64,000 nt of DNA from Liolophura sinensis (GCF_032854445.1 NC_088299.1:18471608-18535607), one strand, 5' to 3'; positions 25,020-37,485 are shown, numbered from the stretch's first letter. Notes: generated from the letters alone by a model not told the origin. Numbers and translations are program-made.

Positions 25020-25302
25020 CAAGACTTTTGGGGTCTCCGTAGCCGATGGGTTTAGTACGCCACCTCGGGGCAATGACCCAGGAGCCTCTCATCAATGCGG
25101 TCGCAATGAGTTCAAGCCCAGCTCATGCTGGTTTTTCTCTCCGGCCGAACGTGGGAAGGTGTGTCGGCAACGTGCCGATGGTCATGGGTTTCCCCCGGGA
25201 TCTGTCCGATTTGCTCCCACCATAATTTTGGCCGCCGTTGTGTCAGTGAAACATTCTGGAGTACGGCGTAAAACAGCAGTCAAAACAAATTACCAAGACT
25301 TT
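25020..25302 (+). mobile_element. full-length tRNA-derived SINE with 9-bp target-site duplication
   Basis: The element occupies about 25029-25293 and is bracketed by the direct repeat CAAGACTTT (25020-25028 and 25294-25302), the signature of LINE-mediated insertion. The head GGGGTCTCCGTAGCCGATGG has an A-box-like TAGCCGATGGG, and the B box is GAGTTCAAGCCC. The body includes CAGCTCATGCTGG, CTCTCCGGCCGAACGTGGGA and GTGCCGATGGTCATGGG. The 3' end is GGAGTACGGCGTAAAACAGC followed by AGTCAAAACAAAT. This is the best intact copy of the (CG)GCGTAAAAC-tail type in the window. Confidence 0.9.
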
Positions 25303-25484
25303 GAAAGACGACAGAACAAAAACAAACACATGTTGCGTATGCAAGAGATATGTATTCAACAAAGTGATGTTTTAGCATGATGTGAACCAGGTGACACTCC
25401 TTGACAGCAGAAATCAGAAATGATGAACAGCGTTAATTCTATCGTCCAAACTATAATAAAATTGGAGCCAGTTTTTATTTCTGA

Positions 25485-25580
25485 CGTACTCCTTTGTCAG
25501 GTAGGTACTCGTTTGTCAGGCAAGTACCCGTTTGTCAGGTACGTACTCGTTTGTCAGGTACGTACTCGTTTGTCAGGCAC
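25485..25580. repeat. 19-bp tandem array leading into the 78-bp array
   Basis: GTTTGTCAGGTACGTACTC (19 bp) recurs about five times with one or two changes per copy (AGGTAGGTACT, AGGCAAGTACC). The same 19-bp word is the beginning of every 78-bp unit that follows, so the short array appears to have expanded from the edge of the larger one. Confidence 0.9.
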
Positions 25581-26405
25581 GTGCTCAAGGTCGGTGGGTT
25601 ACGCAATACGCTCAGGATTCTTACACCCTGCTGTGTGGGCTTGAAGTTTGTCAGGTACGTACTCAAGGTCGGTGGGTTACGCAATACACCCAGGATTCTT
25701 ACACTCTGCTGTATGGGCTTGGAGTTTGTCAGGTACGTCACCAAGGTCGGTGTGTTACGTAATACACCCAGGATTCTTACACTCTGCTCTATGGGCTCGG
25801 AGTTTGTCAGGTACGTACCCAAGGTCGGTGGGTTACGCAATACACCCAGGATTCTTACACTCTGCTGTTTGGGCTTGGAGTTTGTCAGATACGTACTCAA
25901 CGTCGGTGGGTTACGCAATACACCCAGGATTTTTACACTCTGCTGTTTGGGCTTGGAGTTTGTCAGATACGTACTCAAAGTAGGTGGGTTACGTAATATA
26001 TCCAGGATTCTTACACCCAGCTGTTTGGGCTTGGAGTTTGTCAGGTACGTCACCAAGGTCGGTGGGTTACGTAATACACCCAGGGTTCTTGCACTCTGCT
26101 GTTTGGGCCTGTAGTTTGTCAGGTACGTACTCAAGGTCGGTGGGTTACTCAATACACCCAGGATTCTTACACCCAGCTGTTTGGGCTTGGAGTTTGTCAG
26201 ATACGTACTCAAGGTCGGTGGGTTACGTAATACACCCACGATTTTTACACTCTGCTGTTTGGGCCTGTAGTTTGTCAGGTACGTACTAAAGGTCGGTGGG
26301 CTAATCAATACGCCCAGGATTCTTACACTCTGCTGTTTGGGCTTGGAGTTTGTCAGACACGTACTCAACGTCGGTGGTTTACGCAATACACACAGGATTC
26401 TTACA
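25581..26405. repeat. 78-bp tandem array, 11 units, exact period
   Basis: The anchor TCGGTGGGTTAC or its variants occurs at 25591, 25669, 25747, 25825, 25903, 25981, 26059, 26137, 26215, 26293 and 26371, exactly 78 bp apart, with no insertion or deletion in the array. Because 78 is divisible by three, frames remain open: one on the minus strand (25535-26386, 283 codons of a 26-residue repeat containing LTNSKPKQQSVRILGVLRNP) and several on the plus strand. The exact period is not proof of coding, since the 86-bp array at 52775 is equally exact. No known domain was recognised in any frame. Confidence 0.95.
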
Positions 26406-26814
26406 TCCTGACCGCCATCGGATATATGTGAAAAGATTATGAGAGTTATTATTCAGCTCTTACAATGTATGTTGTTTCCTTTATCTAAAAATGTGTAACT
26501 AGTGGTATTTCCTCACGACTGTTAACTTCGGCACACACAGCTCAGTTCGCCAGATGTGTCGTGTCCTAAACGTTCATTGGTGTCAAATAACGATACTACT
26601 TATCTGGAATCGTTACAAGTAGGGCCGATACTGTTCAAGCGTTAAATCGCACTGGCCATTAGCCGGTAAGACCAACTCCTTGCGGCATGTTGAGTTGAGG
26701 CACGACTTAAGCTCCCTTGTATGTTGATTTAACATGTAACACACACATATATTTTTACTAACATGGGACATCCTGAGCTAGAGTTGTCTTTGGGTGTCCA
26801 GTTAGCTAGAGAAC
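26406..26814. other. spacer between two arrays
   Basis: Unique-looking sequence between the 78-bp and 48-bp arrays; no gene recognised. Confidence 0.6.
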
Positions 26815-27136
26815 GGAGAACCGTATACCCCTGATATGTAGATATTTAAGGGGGCCTGTACCATACACTGTATGCCCCTGATATGCAGATATCGGGGGTT
26901 GTATATACCATACACCGTATGCCCCTGATATGCAGATATCGGGGGTTGTATATACCATACACCGTATGCCTCTGTTATGTAGATATTGGGGGTGGCATAT
27001 ACCATATACCGTATACCCTGATATGTAGATATCGGGGTGGCATATATCATACACCTTATAACCCTGATATGTAGATGTCGGGGTGGCATATACCATACAC
27101 CGTATACCCCCGATACGTAGATATCGGGGTGGGATA
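26815..27136. repeat. ~48-bp tandem array, ~6.5 copies
   Basis: The words CCGTATRCCCCTGATATG, AGATATCGGGG and CATATACCATACAC repeat every 46-48 bp with a shorter unit near the middle. The two outer halves of the array differ slightly (GGGGTTGTATA versus GGGGTGGCATA), indicating two subtypes. Open frames of up to 114 codons on the minus strand are by-products of the near-48-bp period. The array ends three bases before a long inverted repeat. Confidence 0.92.
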
Positions 27137-27138
27137 TA

Positions 27139-27256
27139 TAAGGCATAAAGCTATTGGAACTTACCCCCTCACGTTACCAGTGTAAAACAGTGCTTTTACG
27201 AGCACTGTTTTACACTGGTAACGTGAGGGAGTAAGTTCCAATAGCTTTATACCTTA
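27139..27256. repeat. near-perfect inverted repeat: 56-bp arms, 6-bp loop
   Basis: The left arm 27139-27194 is the reverse complement of the right arm 27201-27256, except at two positions, with the loop TTTACG between. The inner part is CAGTGTAAAACAGTGCT / AGCACTGTTTTACACTG. Both mismatches are C opposite A on the plus strand, so a minus-strand transcript would have G-U wobbles there and be paired over all 56 positions. It could be a recent palindromic insertion, a foldback element or a dsRNA-forming locus. I see no target-site duplication. Confidence 0.93.
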
Positions 27257-28705
27257 CATGTCTAAGATTGTCAGAAGAGACTGCAAAGAAGCTCGAGTGC
27301 GTGGAGCTGAGATGGTCACGAACAAGAGGAGAAATGTAGCAGGAATGTATCAAGTGACTGTTTAACCTAGACTTTAAGTGGAAACGTCACTGTTAATAGT
27401 TGGCGAGCACGATTAGCGCTCCACGACATTTGCTGAAAGAAATCGAGATATCCTTGGTGGCAAATTGGTTCGTATCTTCGCTCCCTTGTTTGATGGACAA
27501 GCCTGGCTGGAGGGGTGAAGACGGCGTGGGACAGGTGGTTCCTGGGTGTACAGACAAGCCTGTCAGTCCCGGCTAGTCCCTCGTCTTCTCCCTAGTTCTC
27601 ACACCCCTCCTGTTCCACCACCAACAGCTGCCTGTAACGTGTACACCAGTACCCCCGTCATGGCATCGTTGAGCACAACTGGTGTTTGGGTATCGCTTGT
27701 AAGCGTGGAATCCAGGCCTATTAGTCACTAGTAATTGGAAGACGATTGGCAAATCCTCGTTTATGTATTCGTTATGTGCTAAGGATCAGAGAATCAATTA
27801 AACCACAACATACGCAACAAGGGCTTTGAATAATTAGTCCACCACAGTTTTCCACTTGAAGCTAGAATTTTTCTTGACCTAGAACACGCCTTAGACAGTA
27901 ATTTGCATTACCCTCTTATATAGGAGCATTACGTTGACTATTTGAGGTCAGACGGAATATCGCAGCCAATCATTAGCTTGACTGTCTCTTGATGGTGCAT
28001 TTCCAAACTACGGAGTTAATTCGTATTACTTTCTGTGCTGTAAGTCTTTCATTACATAAGATAAAAAAAACAGAGAAAAGGGAAAAGAATTTATCTCAAA
28101 CTTATACAGTGAATATAAACATAAACTTGGCCTCACCGTAAGTATTAATGTTTCTTCATGTCTCACCCCCACTCCACCGCACGCGTGAAGGTCGCCGTCT
28201 GATGTGTTAAAATTGCTCTTTTCCGGGCGCAGTATGCTGGTACTATAATCTGACCAAGTCATAAAGGGGCTCCCAAACTCATCCCTGTTAAGATGTGCTT
28301 TATAGAGCCAGCACTACGGAGTGTCACACCGGATATTTATTGTGAAGCAATCAACCAATCGGGACAGGGGGTAGTATCAAGAAAGGCGATGTGAGCAATT
28401 ACAGACGACGATATGACAATCATATAATTATACACAGTTATTAAACAGCTCTTTCAAGCCGTTAGTCGATTTGAGTTTCTTTTGCCATGACGTCTTCTTG
28501 CCTTGTTAGATATGATATTTGTACGATACTCATTGTAGCGCTCTTATCGAGACGCGGAGGGACGGAAAGCCACAGTGTGAGGATTACCGAAACTCGGAGG
28601 GTCCGCACCACTTCTGCGTATCATTTAAATATACACTCCTGCCAATTTGCAGTTTGTTGGATATAAATCCATTATTTTAGCTGCATGAAGGAAGCTTATA
28701 TTTAT
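27257..28705. other. no recognisable gene
   Basis: Mixed unique DNA. Short open frames only (61-78 codons), with no recognised domain. Confidence 0.6.
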
Positions 28706-28828
28706 ACTCTGCCCGGTTTCCTCCCACCATAATGCTGGCCGCCGTGTTCGTAGTGAAATATTCTAGCCGTGTTCGTAGTGAAATATTCTTGAGTACGGCG
28801 TAAAACACGAATCAAATAAATAAATAAA
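28706..28828 (+). mobile_element. SINE 3' end with an internal duplication
   Basis: GCCCGGTTTCCTCCCACCAT, AATGCTGGCCGCCGTG and GAGTACGGCGTAAAACACG followed by AATCAAATAAATAAATAAAG are the 3' part of the same SINE type as 25020-25302. A segment of about 29 bp containing GCCGTGTTCGTAGTGAAATA occurs twice in tandem inside it. The head is missing. Confidence 0.8.
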
Positions 28829-31289
28829 GAACTGTAGAACAGTCTTATATTTATTGCACTTGAGTAACAAATACCCCAAAATTCATCCCTAACAGAATTG
28901 TTGCGTGTATATCGGACTCAATGTAGTGCTGGTGTCGATCAAACCATCGAACTAAAGAATGGGACTGTATGCATCTATGTCTACTTCTTTTATTAAACAT
29001 GGAATTCAGGCATACAGGTCATGGATATCTGATACAACTCTACGACAGTGAACTGTATGTTTAGACACTCGACAGTTTCGTACCGTGTTGCATGCACTTT
29101 AGCATTGTTTAAAAATAATGCGTTATATGGAATGCATGTCACATTATCAGAAATTCTGCTGCACAATCAGATATATGCTCTCAAATACGTATACAAAATT
29201 GTTGGTGTGTGGCTCGTTGTTTTTGTGTATCGAATGCCTTGGCACCGCGTCATGTGTAGTAAATAGAATGTTGTTACATCTTTTGTGTGACCCCGCAACT
29301 GAATGAAACGTCGTGAGTTCATAAAACTATAGTTACACTCAAAGCTATTTGACAAAAAGAAAAAACGATTTACATTAGCTTGGTTCTATCATTTGCCACA
29401 ATTAAAGACTTTTGTACGTTATCTTACCAATTAAGTTGTCCACAATATTTTTACTTAAGTGCAGGTGAAGTTCGGAAACATTGATACCCCTCGTTTTGGT
29501 TTATGCTTGACATGTTACTCATTTCATGAGTTCATCAACAATGACGAGGACAAGCGCACTCTGGGAGTATAAGCTGTAAGTGTTCCATCAGGTGTCTTCA
29601 ACATGATCTAATTAGAATTTATGTTTATGGGGAAAAGGAAATAACAGCGTTATAAATATCGACGAAATAAGTAAATGTAAAAGCAATCGTCAAGAGAACA
29701 GCTTTGGCGTTTTACTAACAAAGCAAATTCAACATTATATATGCACTCTGGTGCGGTTGTGAGGTTCATATTGTTGTCGAAATAAATAAAACTACAAGTG
29801 AATACAAAATATATAACGTCATAATGCCTATTAACAATCAACCAAGATAATTATATTTCCATATAATGCATAAAATTAAAGCCCCCCCCCCAAAAAAAAA
29901 AACGAACACGCGGAAATCAAAAAAAACATATACCCCCCAAAAATTAATAAATAAGTGTTATGACAATATAATTGTTACATGGTGTTTTACTGACGCATTA
30001 GGGGCATGCTGATTACTCTACTTGTGATTGGATTAGTGCTTAATCCGCTTTGTATCACAGAGTAAGCCATTTACAGCCTTTCTGTACCTTCAATAAGGGA
30101 GAGTGACGCGAGCCCGGATATTGACAGACAATAGGTCATTGGGACAGGTGCTAAGTGAATCACATAATTCTGACCTGGACTAATTCGACTTTAAGTGAAA
30201 CTGGTTGTTCACGGAGCTCATCGTCTCGTTAAGAACTTGGTCTGTGTGTTTGTTGGGAAGAAGGAGGGGAGGGGCTCAGATATGGTCTTAATTTTTCCCC
30301 AATCCCTTATTTCATGAATAAAACAGTCATATTACATCTACGAGACATTTTATGGCCAACATATCAGACTAAAAGTGAATAAAGAGATTATTGTTTGCGG
30401 ACAATAAATTACAAAGTCAAGGCTTCGTATTAGGCCCAATTGTTGTTCTGTTATACGTTTCATGGTAATGGATATGTGTCTCATTACACATCCAACAATT
30501 CCAATAATATTATCTCAAGTATTTGTTTTCACAATTTCTTCCAGTGTGAACATGCTGGTTTGAATTATACAGCGAAGAGTGAATGGATATCAAATGTAAA
30601 AGAGCAACTGACGGTCACATACTGTTACCTGAGCAGGGATATGGGGCGGAGCGGCCATGAGCAATCTGTCTCGTGCCCTGCCCCGTCATCCAGTGACTGG
30701 CAAAGGATCGTACAATAGAGAGCTGCATGAAACAGCTTGACCTCTCCCGTGATTGGGTATGACGTTCCTTCACCCCCTGACGATCTGCGTGCAGATTATG
30801 CTCATATCACATCCACCCCCCCCCACCATCCCCCGTGGAGACGAACAATCAGTGACCTCAGCACAGGAACGAAACAGCTGTACCTCAGATAATAACAGAC
30901 TTGTTACAACTACCGTAGGCTTAAAGATCGAATCATAATCTAACAAAAAATGATTTTTCTAACCCAACAAAATTGAATCAGAGCACAAAATCTCATTGAC
31001 AACTTGAAGTCATAAGCAATGTGACGGCAAAATATTACTTTATCAAAAACAGGCTTTCATAGCATGTGTGATGAGTTTGATATTTTCCATTTTTATATTT
31101 GACCTTTATGCTTGCAGGGTTTGATCTCCATCAGATCTATAAACAGTATGTATACCCTATCGTGAGAATCTGTCTTGATGATACCAAACACTAGCATGAT
31201 ACAATGCTATACACCTACATGTACAACACGATCTCCTTGCCTTGATTATCCGTAGTAGATCGACTACTTGACGTTTTATTGTCGCGATA
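28829..31289. other. no recognisable gene
   Basis: AT-rich DNA. A C10 run followed by A12 lies at 29882-29903, and a C-rich stretch (C10, then ACCATCCCCC) near 30818-30834. Open frames of 60-92 codons have no recognised domain. Confidence 0.6.
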
Positions 31290-31348
31290 AAACTGAAATA
31301 TTGTTGAAAGCGACGTTAAAACTTTCATTCACTCACTCACTCACTCCT
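31286..31348 (+). mobile_element. SINE 3' tail fragment
   Basis: GATAAAACTGAAATATTGTT, GAAAGCGACGTTAAAAC and (TCAC)-type tail TTCATTCACTCACTCACTCA form the tail of a GACGTTAAA-type SINE. It has no recognisable head. Confidence 0.7.
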
Positions 31349-34300
31349 TGCCTTGATAGGTTCCTCCAAGTTTGTCACAGATTCTGCCGTACAACCGAAG
31401 TGTAAGCCATGTATTCATAATGATTTCGTTCAAAATCCAGAATTATCGCTTATTTCTGTGACTATTTTTATGTCATTTTAACTTACATTTGCTTAACTAT
31501 TAATGTCCATTTAATTGACACATTTGATTCAAATGTGTAATGTCATTACTTATACAGAGAAGTCAAGCGGAAAAAGAAAGCATAGACAATTCAGCGAAAT
31601 GTGAAGCAATTCATTTCAGCAATCGCGTTGCGGATTCCCACATTTCAACTGCTTTGTCGTTGCCCTGAGCTAACTGATGTCAAACGGTCCCGCCGACACG
31701 AGACAGTGATCAAGCAACAGACCATGTTCCACAAAAAAAAAACGGGCGTTTGTGCGTCAGATAAATACGTTAACAGCATATGTGCTCTGCGTGTACATAC
31801 GTTGACAGAACATCACACATTATTCTTAACGACTCGGTGGAGAATGACAAAAGCGATCACCTGATCCAACTGAATGCTGTTGATAGATTTATTTCCGCTT
31901 AATTTCAATGTTTCTTTTGTGGTATGATACAACTATGGCAGTTGTAACAAAGCTATGGAGAGTTGTTTTTAATTTCTCTCTCTCTCTGTCCCCAGGCAGT
32001 GAAAGCTGAGTCCATAACTTACTGCGATTCCAACACAACAAACAGACGTATACTTGGATTACGTCGTTATTAAGTTTTGTTGCTTAATACGTGTAATAAT
32101 TAATAGATGGAGGGGTTAGGAGTAACTGACTGACCAGAGCCTGAGGGGACGGACCATCAGACCGCTCAGAGCGGACGTTTAGCGGTGTACCCCCACCGAC
32201 ACGCTTACCCACACAGTTGACATTAATTCTGACGGGCAGACAGTATTTAGCCTGTCGTTGTAACAGCGTTCTGTTTAGTTCTCATGGCGCTGGGTAATGA
32301 CTCTGACACTATCAAGCGTGTCATCTGCATAGATAAGATCCAAGCATATTTTTATGTAAATAGTTATTAGCTTCAACACTCGAGCGGAATCTATCAAGGC
32401 ATATAAACCAAAGAGAAGCACGTGACAAAGATGGCGGTTTTGCTTGCGCTTGGAGAGGGAGGGAGGGGTTTAGCCCGTGCACTCGTGGCTTGCGTAGGAA
32501 GGGCTAAAGCGGCTGTGATTAGCTGCACGCCAAGAGGCTGGCGCGCGAGAGAGGAGTGAGCTCATATACAGAACATCCAACGAAGAGCGCAAAATGAATT
32601 AAAACTATTGATGTCTTATTATCGCAATGTATTCGTAAAATATAACCATACCAACGACAATAGACTGGTGTCAAGAATTAATACGGCTGAAATGTGCATA
32701 AGTCACATAGAGCCTATGAGTTGGCTATATACAACATGGTGTACTTGCTGGTTGCGCTCATCCTTGAACGTTACAAAGAAATGAGAAGAGAATTTTGAGA
32801 AGAGAATAAATGTTCTGATATTTCGTTTGGCCCTGTACCAGGCGGTGAACTAAATCAGTGAGACTTTCTTTATGCGCTCTCATCTATTTGCATGTAAAGG
32901 AACGATTGCAGACAGCATAATGATATTATCTAATACCTTCATACAAAGAAACACTTGAATTGAAATCTAACAACTTCTGTTGTTTTGTTTTTTACACAGA
33001 AATGTTTTACTCCAACAGAAACGTGTTAAATAAACGTGAAGTAAACACTAAGACCCTGTGTTAATTCAACACAGATAGAGCTGTTTAAATATGACACAAG
33101 GCTTTTGTTGGAAAGAACACAAGCAACATAAGTGCTGTCTGTGTGCTTTAAAAAAGGGTCTGTAAGATGATGACGAAGATGTTCACAACAAATAAATGTT
33201 TCATGGTTTTGTAACTAAACTCTTTACAAATATTCAATATTCCAGTGTTCATAAATACATGTTTTATATTTTTACAAAATATATGGCCTATTGCGCAAAC
33301 ACTGTATTAGGGCCATTTTTTTTAACATCAGGTTTACAGTTCACATGAACATTCATAATTTCATTCCGACATAGGGCACATATTTTTCAGGGTGAAAATA
33401 TGGAATTTTTAGCGCTCTTTCTCTGCTCGCCTGGGGGTGGAACTATTCCATATCTGACATGATGCTTATTGTATCTTAAACAGCCCGAAACTAAACATCG
33501 ACAACAAAGAGATAGGTATGTACTGAGACAGATTGTTGGATCCGTCAGTCGGGTTATATCTATGGGTTGTTTTACCCGATCGTCCCTGTCAGTCAATCTG
33601 TGACGGCGGATTCTGCGTCCAGAAGAGAGATAACAGCGGGAGACAGTAGCTTGCACAAGTAGCATCTGGACTCTCGACCGACGAAAACAATAGACAAGGA
33701 CAAGCAATCCGCTACCTTCATAGACTCACCTCACGAGTGGCTGTACACTTTAACAAAGACTACCATGCCGCCCGACAACACTTAAAACAATACCACCAAG
33801 TAACGCATGATCAACAGGCACGCGACAGCAGCCATATTGTCACCCGCGGCTCCCCAGGCCATTTCTCCGCCAGGGGGAGTGGTCACGTGTCTCTAAACTC
33901 TGGTCAAACCTATACTGTAATGTGGTAACACTTCAGTACAATACTTACGTGTAATTAACCTCTCTCCTCCCCCGTAAAGCGTCATAGCATATGCCTCCCA
34001 GTGACGTATCAGTTACGTAACATGTCCATAACGTGAGCAGTGAGTAAGTACTGGAAACTGGCTCATCACACAGTCACTCATCCGCAGCAGTATCCATAAT
34101 CACAGAGATCTCAAAATGGTGGCAAATGGCGAACAATTCCCCATGGCAAAGAGACAGAGGTACATCCTCGTCGGCAACTCCGCTCCGTCTGCAAATGACC
34201 AGCCCCAGAGACACTGTGCAGTTTTATTCCTCGTCTTCGTATACATAGTCACAAAGATCTGTGTTCTTTAGCACGCTTCAGTCGCCAGCCATTCCCACTT

Positions 34301-35080
34301 TCCTATCATTATACACAAACTCCTACGATTCTTCAAAACACATAATATTGTCTATGAAAACATATTTCGAGTGGCTCGTTGACTGAGCCTAAGAAAAGTA
34401 ACCTAAGTGGAGTGGTTGGCGGCAGGCGTGTGGTGTAAAGAGAGCACGCTGACCCCGGCGTGAAGAAAACAAGAGCTGGTAATGAACTGGAAATATAAAA
34501 GACAATTTTTAAGAAGTGAATTTCAGTCGAGCATAGTCACAAGTAAAGTTCATCATTTTCAATCACAGCTCTTTATCACATTTTCGAGAAATCCAGTTAA
34601 AGCAAAAACAAAACTCACAATAATTTTTGTTAGCATTTTTGAGGTTCCGTTATATTAATTTTGTGATTTATCATGTGTGGAAATGCTAGTATAGGCCTAT
34701 GTACTACTGGCTATATTTTTTTCATTGTCTTCAGTGTTAATCTCAGGTGTCTTGATCAAACCTTGTCCACACATACCAGCTCATCTGTGTGCTAGTTTTA
34801 AATTACTCTTAAGCCTGTTACTTAATTAAGAAAATCCGCTTATCCTCTTTGGATGAATGAGTGATTAGGGCTTCCTGTTTTGAAAAACGGTCTAATAATA
34901 CTATCTGGCAAAAAAAGAACAATATTCTACGAAGTTTGCTTTTGTCTCAAAGAAAACTTGTTAAAATTTGCAAATAATAATAGGAAAAAAAATTTTATAA
35001 AGTTAAAATAATAATTAAGATCAACGTCAAGTTAAATAAATTCCCTACACCGATATAGGTGTAAGTTCTGCTTTTACAAA
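31349..35080. other. no recognisable gene; GC-rich patch
   Basis: Mostly unique DNA. The section 32425-32565 is GC-rich and purine-rich, with GGGAGGGAGGGG followed by CpG-dense sequence, and could be a regulatory element. A palindrome GTTACGTAAC, a possible bZIP-type site, lies at 34012-34021. A short imperfect palindrome, CCGCTCAGAGCGG, is at 32162-32174. These are motif-level observations only. Confidence 0.5.
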
Positions 35081-35084
35081 GGAA

Positions 35085-35450
35085 GGCATTGATGAAAAGA
35101 CAAACGATAAAAATTGCAAGCAATGAAAAGGCAGGCGGTTAAAATTATTATCAATGAAAAGGCAGGCGGTTAAAATTATTATCAATGAAAAGTTAGGCGG
35201 TTAAAATTATTAGCAATGAAAAGGCAGACGATAAAAATTGTAACCAAGATTCTTTTTGTGTTAAGCGATAAGCGTTAAAAAATTAGATTAGTCAAAATGA
35301 AGAGACAAACGATAAAAATTGTAAGGAATGAAAAGGCAGGCGGTTAAAAATATTAGCAATGAAAAGGCAGACGATTAAAATTGTAACCATCATTTTTTGT
35401 GTTTAGCAATAAACGTTAAAAAAATTAGATTAATCAAAATGAGCTGGCAT
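35085..35450. repeat. nested tandem repeat (~31-bp and ~220-bp levels)
   Basis: AATGAAAAGGCAGGCGGTTA (or AGTTAGGCGG / GCAGACGA variants) recurs at intervals of about 31-37 bp. A larger segment, from AGACAAACGATAAAAATTG through GTAACCA...GCGTTAAAAAATTAGATT, is itself repeated about 200 bp on with substitutions. The result is a two-level array with no coding meaning. Confidence 0.8.
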
Positions 35451-37078
35451 TTCGTGGCTACATTTTTAATTGGTCGATATAGTTTAGTAGATATGTTTTG
35501 AGAATAACTTTTTTAATTTCATCTGTAATGCATTTATCTTGACATTGGTATACATCTAAAGCATGATTGAATGAATTTCTCAATCAAGCTTTGTAAGAAA
35601 ATGTCTCCGATGCAAAAGAAATAATTACAGAGGGCAGGAGAGTTGATGTTAGCATGACGGCCTACAGGTAGCTTAATCACTTCTGGAGTGGTTCTCTATG
35701 CGTGAACTTGTAACTCACCCAGCCTGAGTGGGGAAGCACCCCCGGGCTAGACGACATCACCGTACACATAGCTTCGCTTTTCACCGTCAGTTAACTATCC
35801 CCGACAATACCACGTTTCTAGTCTCTCCATAACGCTTCGTTTTCCGCATTTTGTTCGTCTGTTCGTCAGTCTCTCCAGGTTAAAATCCACCTTTTACAGA
35901 TATTGATTCAGGCCCAGATTTCGACACAGATATCGACTCAGTTCACAATCCCACCATTGTTACTGAGCATTTGTACTGTCAGAGATCAGGCTTGATTCCC
36001 CCCGTAAACCAGAAAACGTAAAGCTAGATATATCAGAAACACAACACACTTTATGAACCAGAAAAGTTGCACCTTTTTCTTGAAGTTGGTCGACATCAGC
36101 CCGTTTGGCTGTACCTGTGCTAAATACCCTTGGCTCGTGGGAAAAGCGAACATGTCAAATGACAGCAATGTGACTTGATCCAATTTACGGACATTTCTAG
36201 CACACATTTGGAAATATTTTATTCGCACCGAGCTAGGGGTAACTTAAGCTTATCCCCCCACTCCTTAATATGTACCACGTGTGCTACTCCCAAATACACG
36301 CTATTTTCTGAGAGCCTCGAACAATGGAAAGGCTCTGCCAAAACTGCATAGTCAAGGGATGCCTGAGAACAAATGTCAGGACGGTGGCTAGAGTAAAATT
36401 CTGCTCTGTGTTTAGCCAGGAAGTTTTATTTCTATAGTGTGGGTCAAAATAAAAATATATATAAAAAATAACGTATTACTTAACCGATCAATAAATTATT
36501 ACTAGAGCATGAAACTAACCGTTTGCTGGTTTCTACATAAAACGTCAACTGGAAAGAATGAAGTACACACCGACCGTCGAGAAAATAGTCGATTAGGCTT
36601 CAGATTAAACAATTATAGACTTACGGTTTTGGTTGTAAGTTAAAAGTCAGTTAGCTATTTACAATGGGGTGTGAAGATATTTAATATGTTTTGTGAACTA
36701 TATCACGACTGAATGTACAAACACTTGTCTTTTCACTTCAACAAATGAGTACTATGAGCGTCTACGGGCTCTAAATCTGCTAGCTTATACTCCCAGTATT
36801 TTTATTCTCCTCTCTTTGTATGTTTACACGGTGATCCGTGTCAAGTGCTCTTCAGTCTACCCTTGCCGATACCTTAACCAGGCGCACAGCCTTACTCAGG
36901 CTGTAATGGCTTTTACACTTAACAGTCAAAGTAGAGAGAGCTGAACAGCAATGGTATAGTCCATGTATATATTTTAAACAAGCCATCTTGTCAAAATCTG
37001 GATAAAATGAAAAAGCTACAAGGTGCACAAATCGGGGTTGCTTCAGGGGAGGGTCTGCCTATTGCTGTTTGAATAAAA
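35451..37078. other. FoxC upstream flank, no gene recognised
   Basis: A repeat-poor flank before the FoxC promoter. A GC-richer patch lies at 35700-35760. A minus-strand frame of 80 codons (35986-36228) and a plus frame of 83 codons (36693-36944) show no recognised domain. The stretch would be expected to hold FoxC cis-regulatory DNA, but I cannot point to individual elements with confidence. Confidence 0.5.
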
Positions 37079-37290
37079 ACGGGGCGGTGTCGAAATTGCC
37101 AATTAATTGAATAGGCCGTGAGAGAGCAGCGCGCAACTGTCACCGGACTGCGCGAATACCTCTCCCTGCGTGTGGCCGAGTTGCCTGCCCGTCATCAGCT
37201 GTGCCTTGCTCTCATTGGCCCGCTCTCGCCCTGTGGGTGGGATGCACGTTCCATATAAGGGGACACTCATATCAACAAACCACTCAAGCA
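37079..37290 (+). promoter_or_regulatory. FoxC core and proximal promoter (predicted)
   Basis: A TATA box, TATAAG, lies at 37254-37259 in CCATATAAGGGG. This predicts initiation near 37283-37290 (CTCAAGCA) and a leader of about 205 nt. An inverted CCAAT box (ATTGG) is at about 37213-37217, a GC-box-like GGGGCGG at about 37081-37087, and a homeodomain-type palindrome CAATTAATTG at 37100-37109. The region is CpG-richer than its surroundings and lies directly upstream of the CDS. The start site is inferred from spacing only. Confidence 0.6.
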
Positions 37291-37458
37291 GTTCACCCAG
37301 TTTACGTTTAGAATCGCAACTAGTTGGACTGTTTTCTCGTCAAAGTTTATTATAGTAAGCTCCCTGACAACTGCAACAGCGATATTGGGCACTGCCTATA
37401 CAACAACGTGCTATCTTTCCAGACCCAGCAAAGCGATAGTCTTGTATATGTTTAGTGT

Positions 37459-37485
37459 ATGCATATACACAACGACGGTCTATGA
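37459..37485 (+). promoter_or_regulatory. short upstream ORF (8 codons)
   Basis: The ATG at 37459 is in frame with FoxC but meets TGA at 37483-37485, only 6 nt before the FoxC ATG. The stop separates it from the main protein, so it cannot extend FoxC. Reinitiation over such a short gap would be inefficient. Confidence 0.45.

Noticed and set aside
25535-26386. 283-codon minus-strand frame as a repeat protein
   Set aside because: It is entirely made of 78-bp units, several other frames are open across the same array, and an equally regular array with a period not divisible by three exists at 52761. No known domain.
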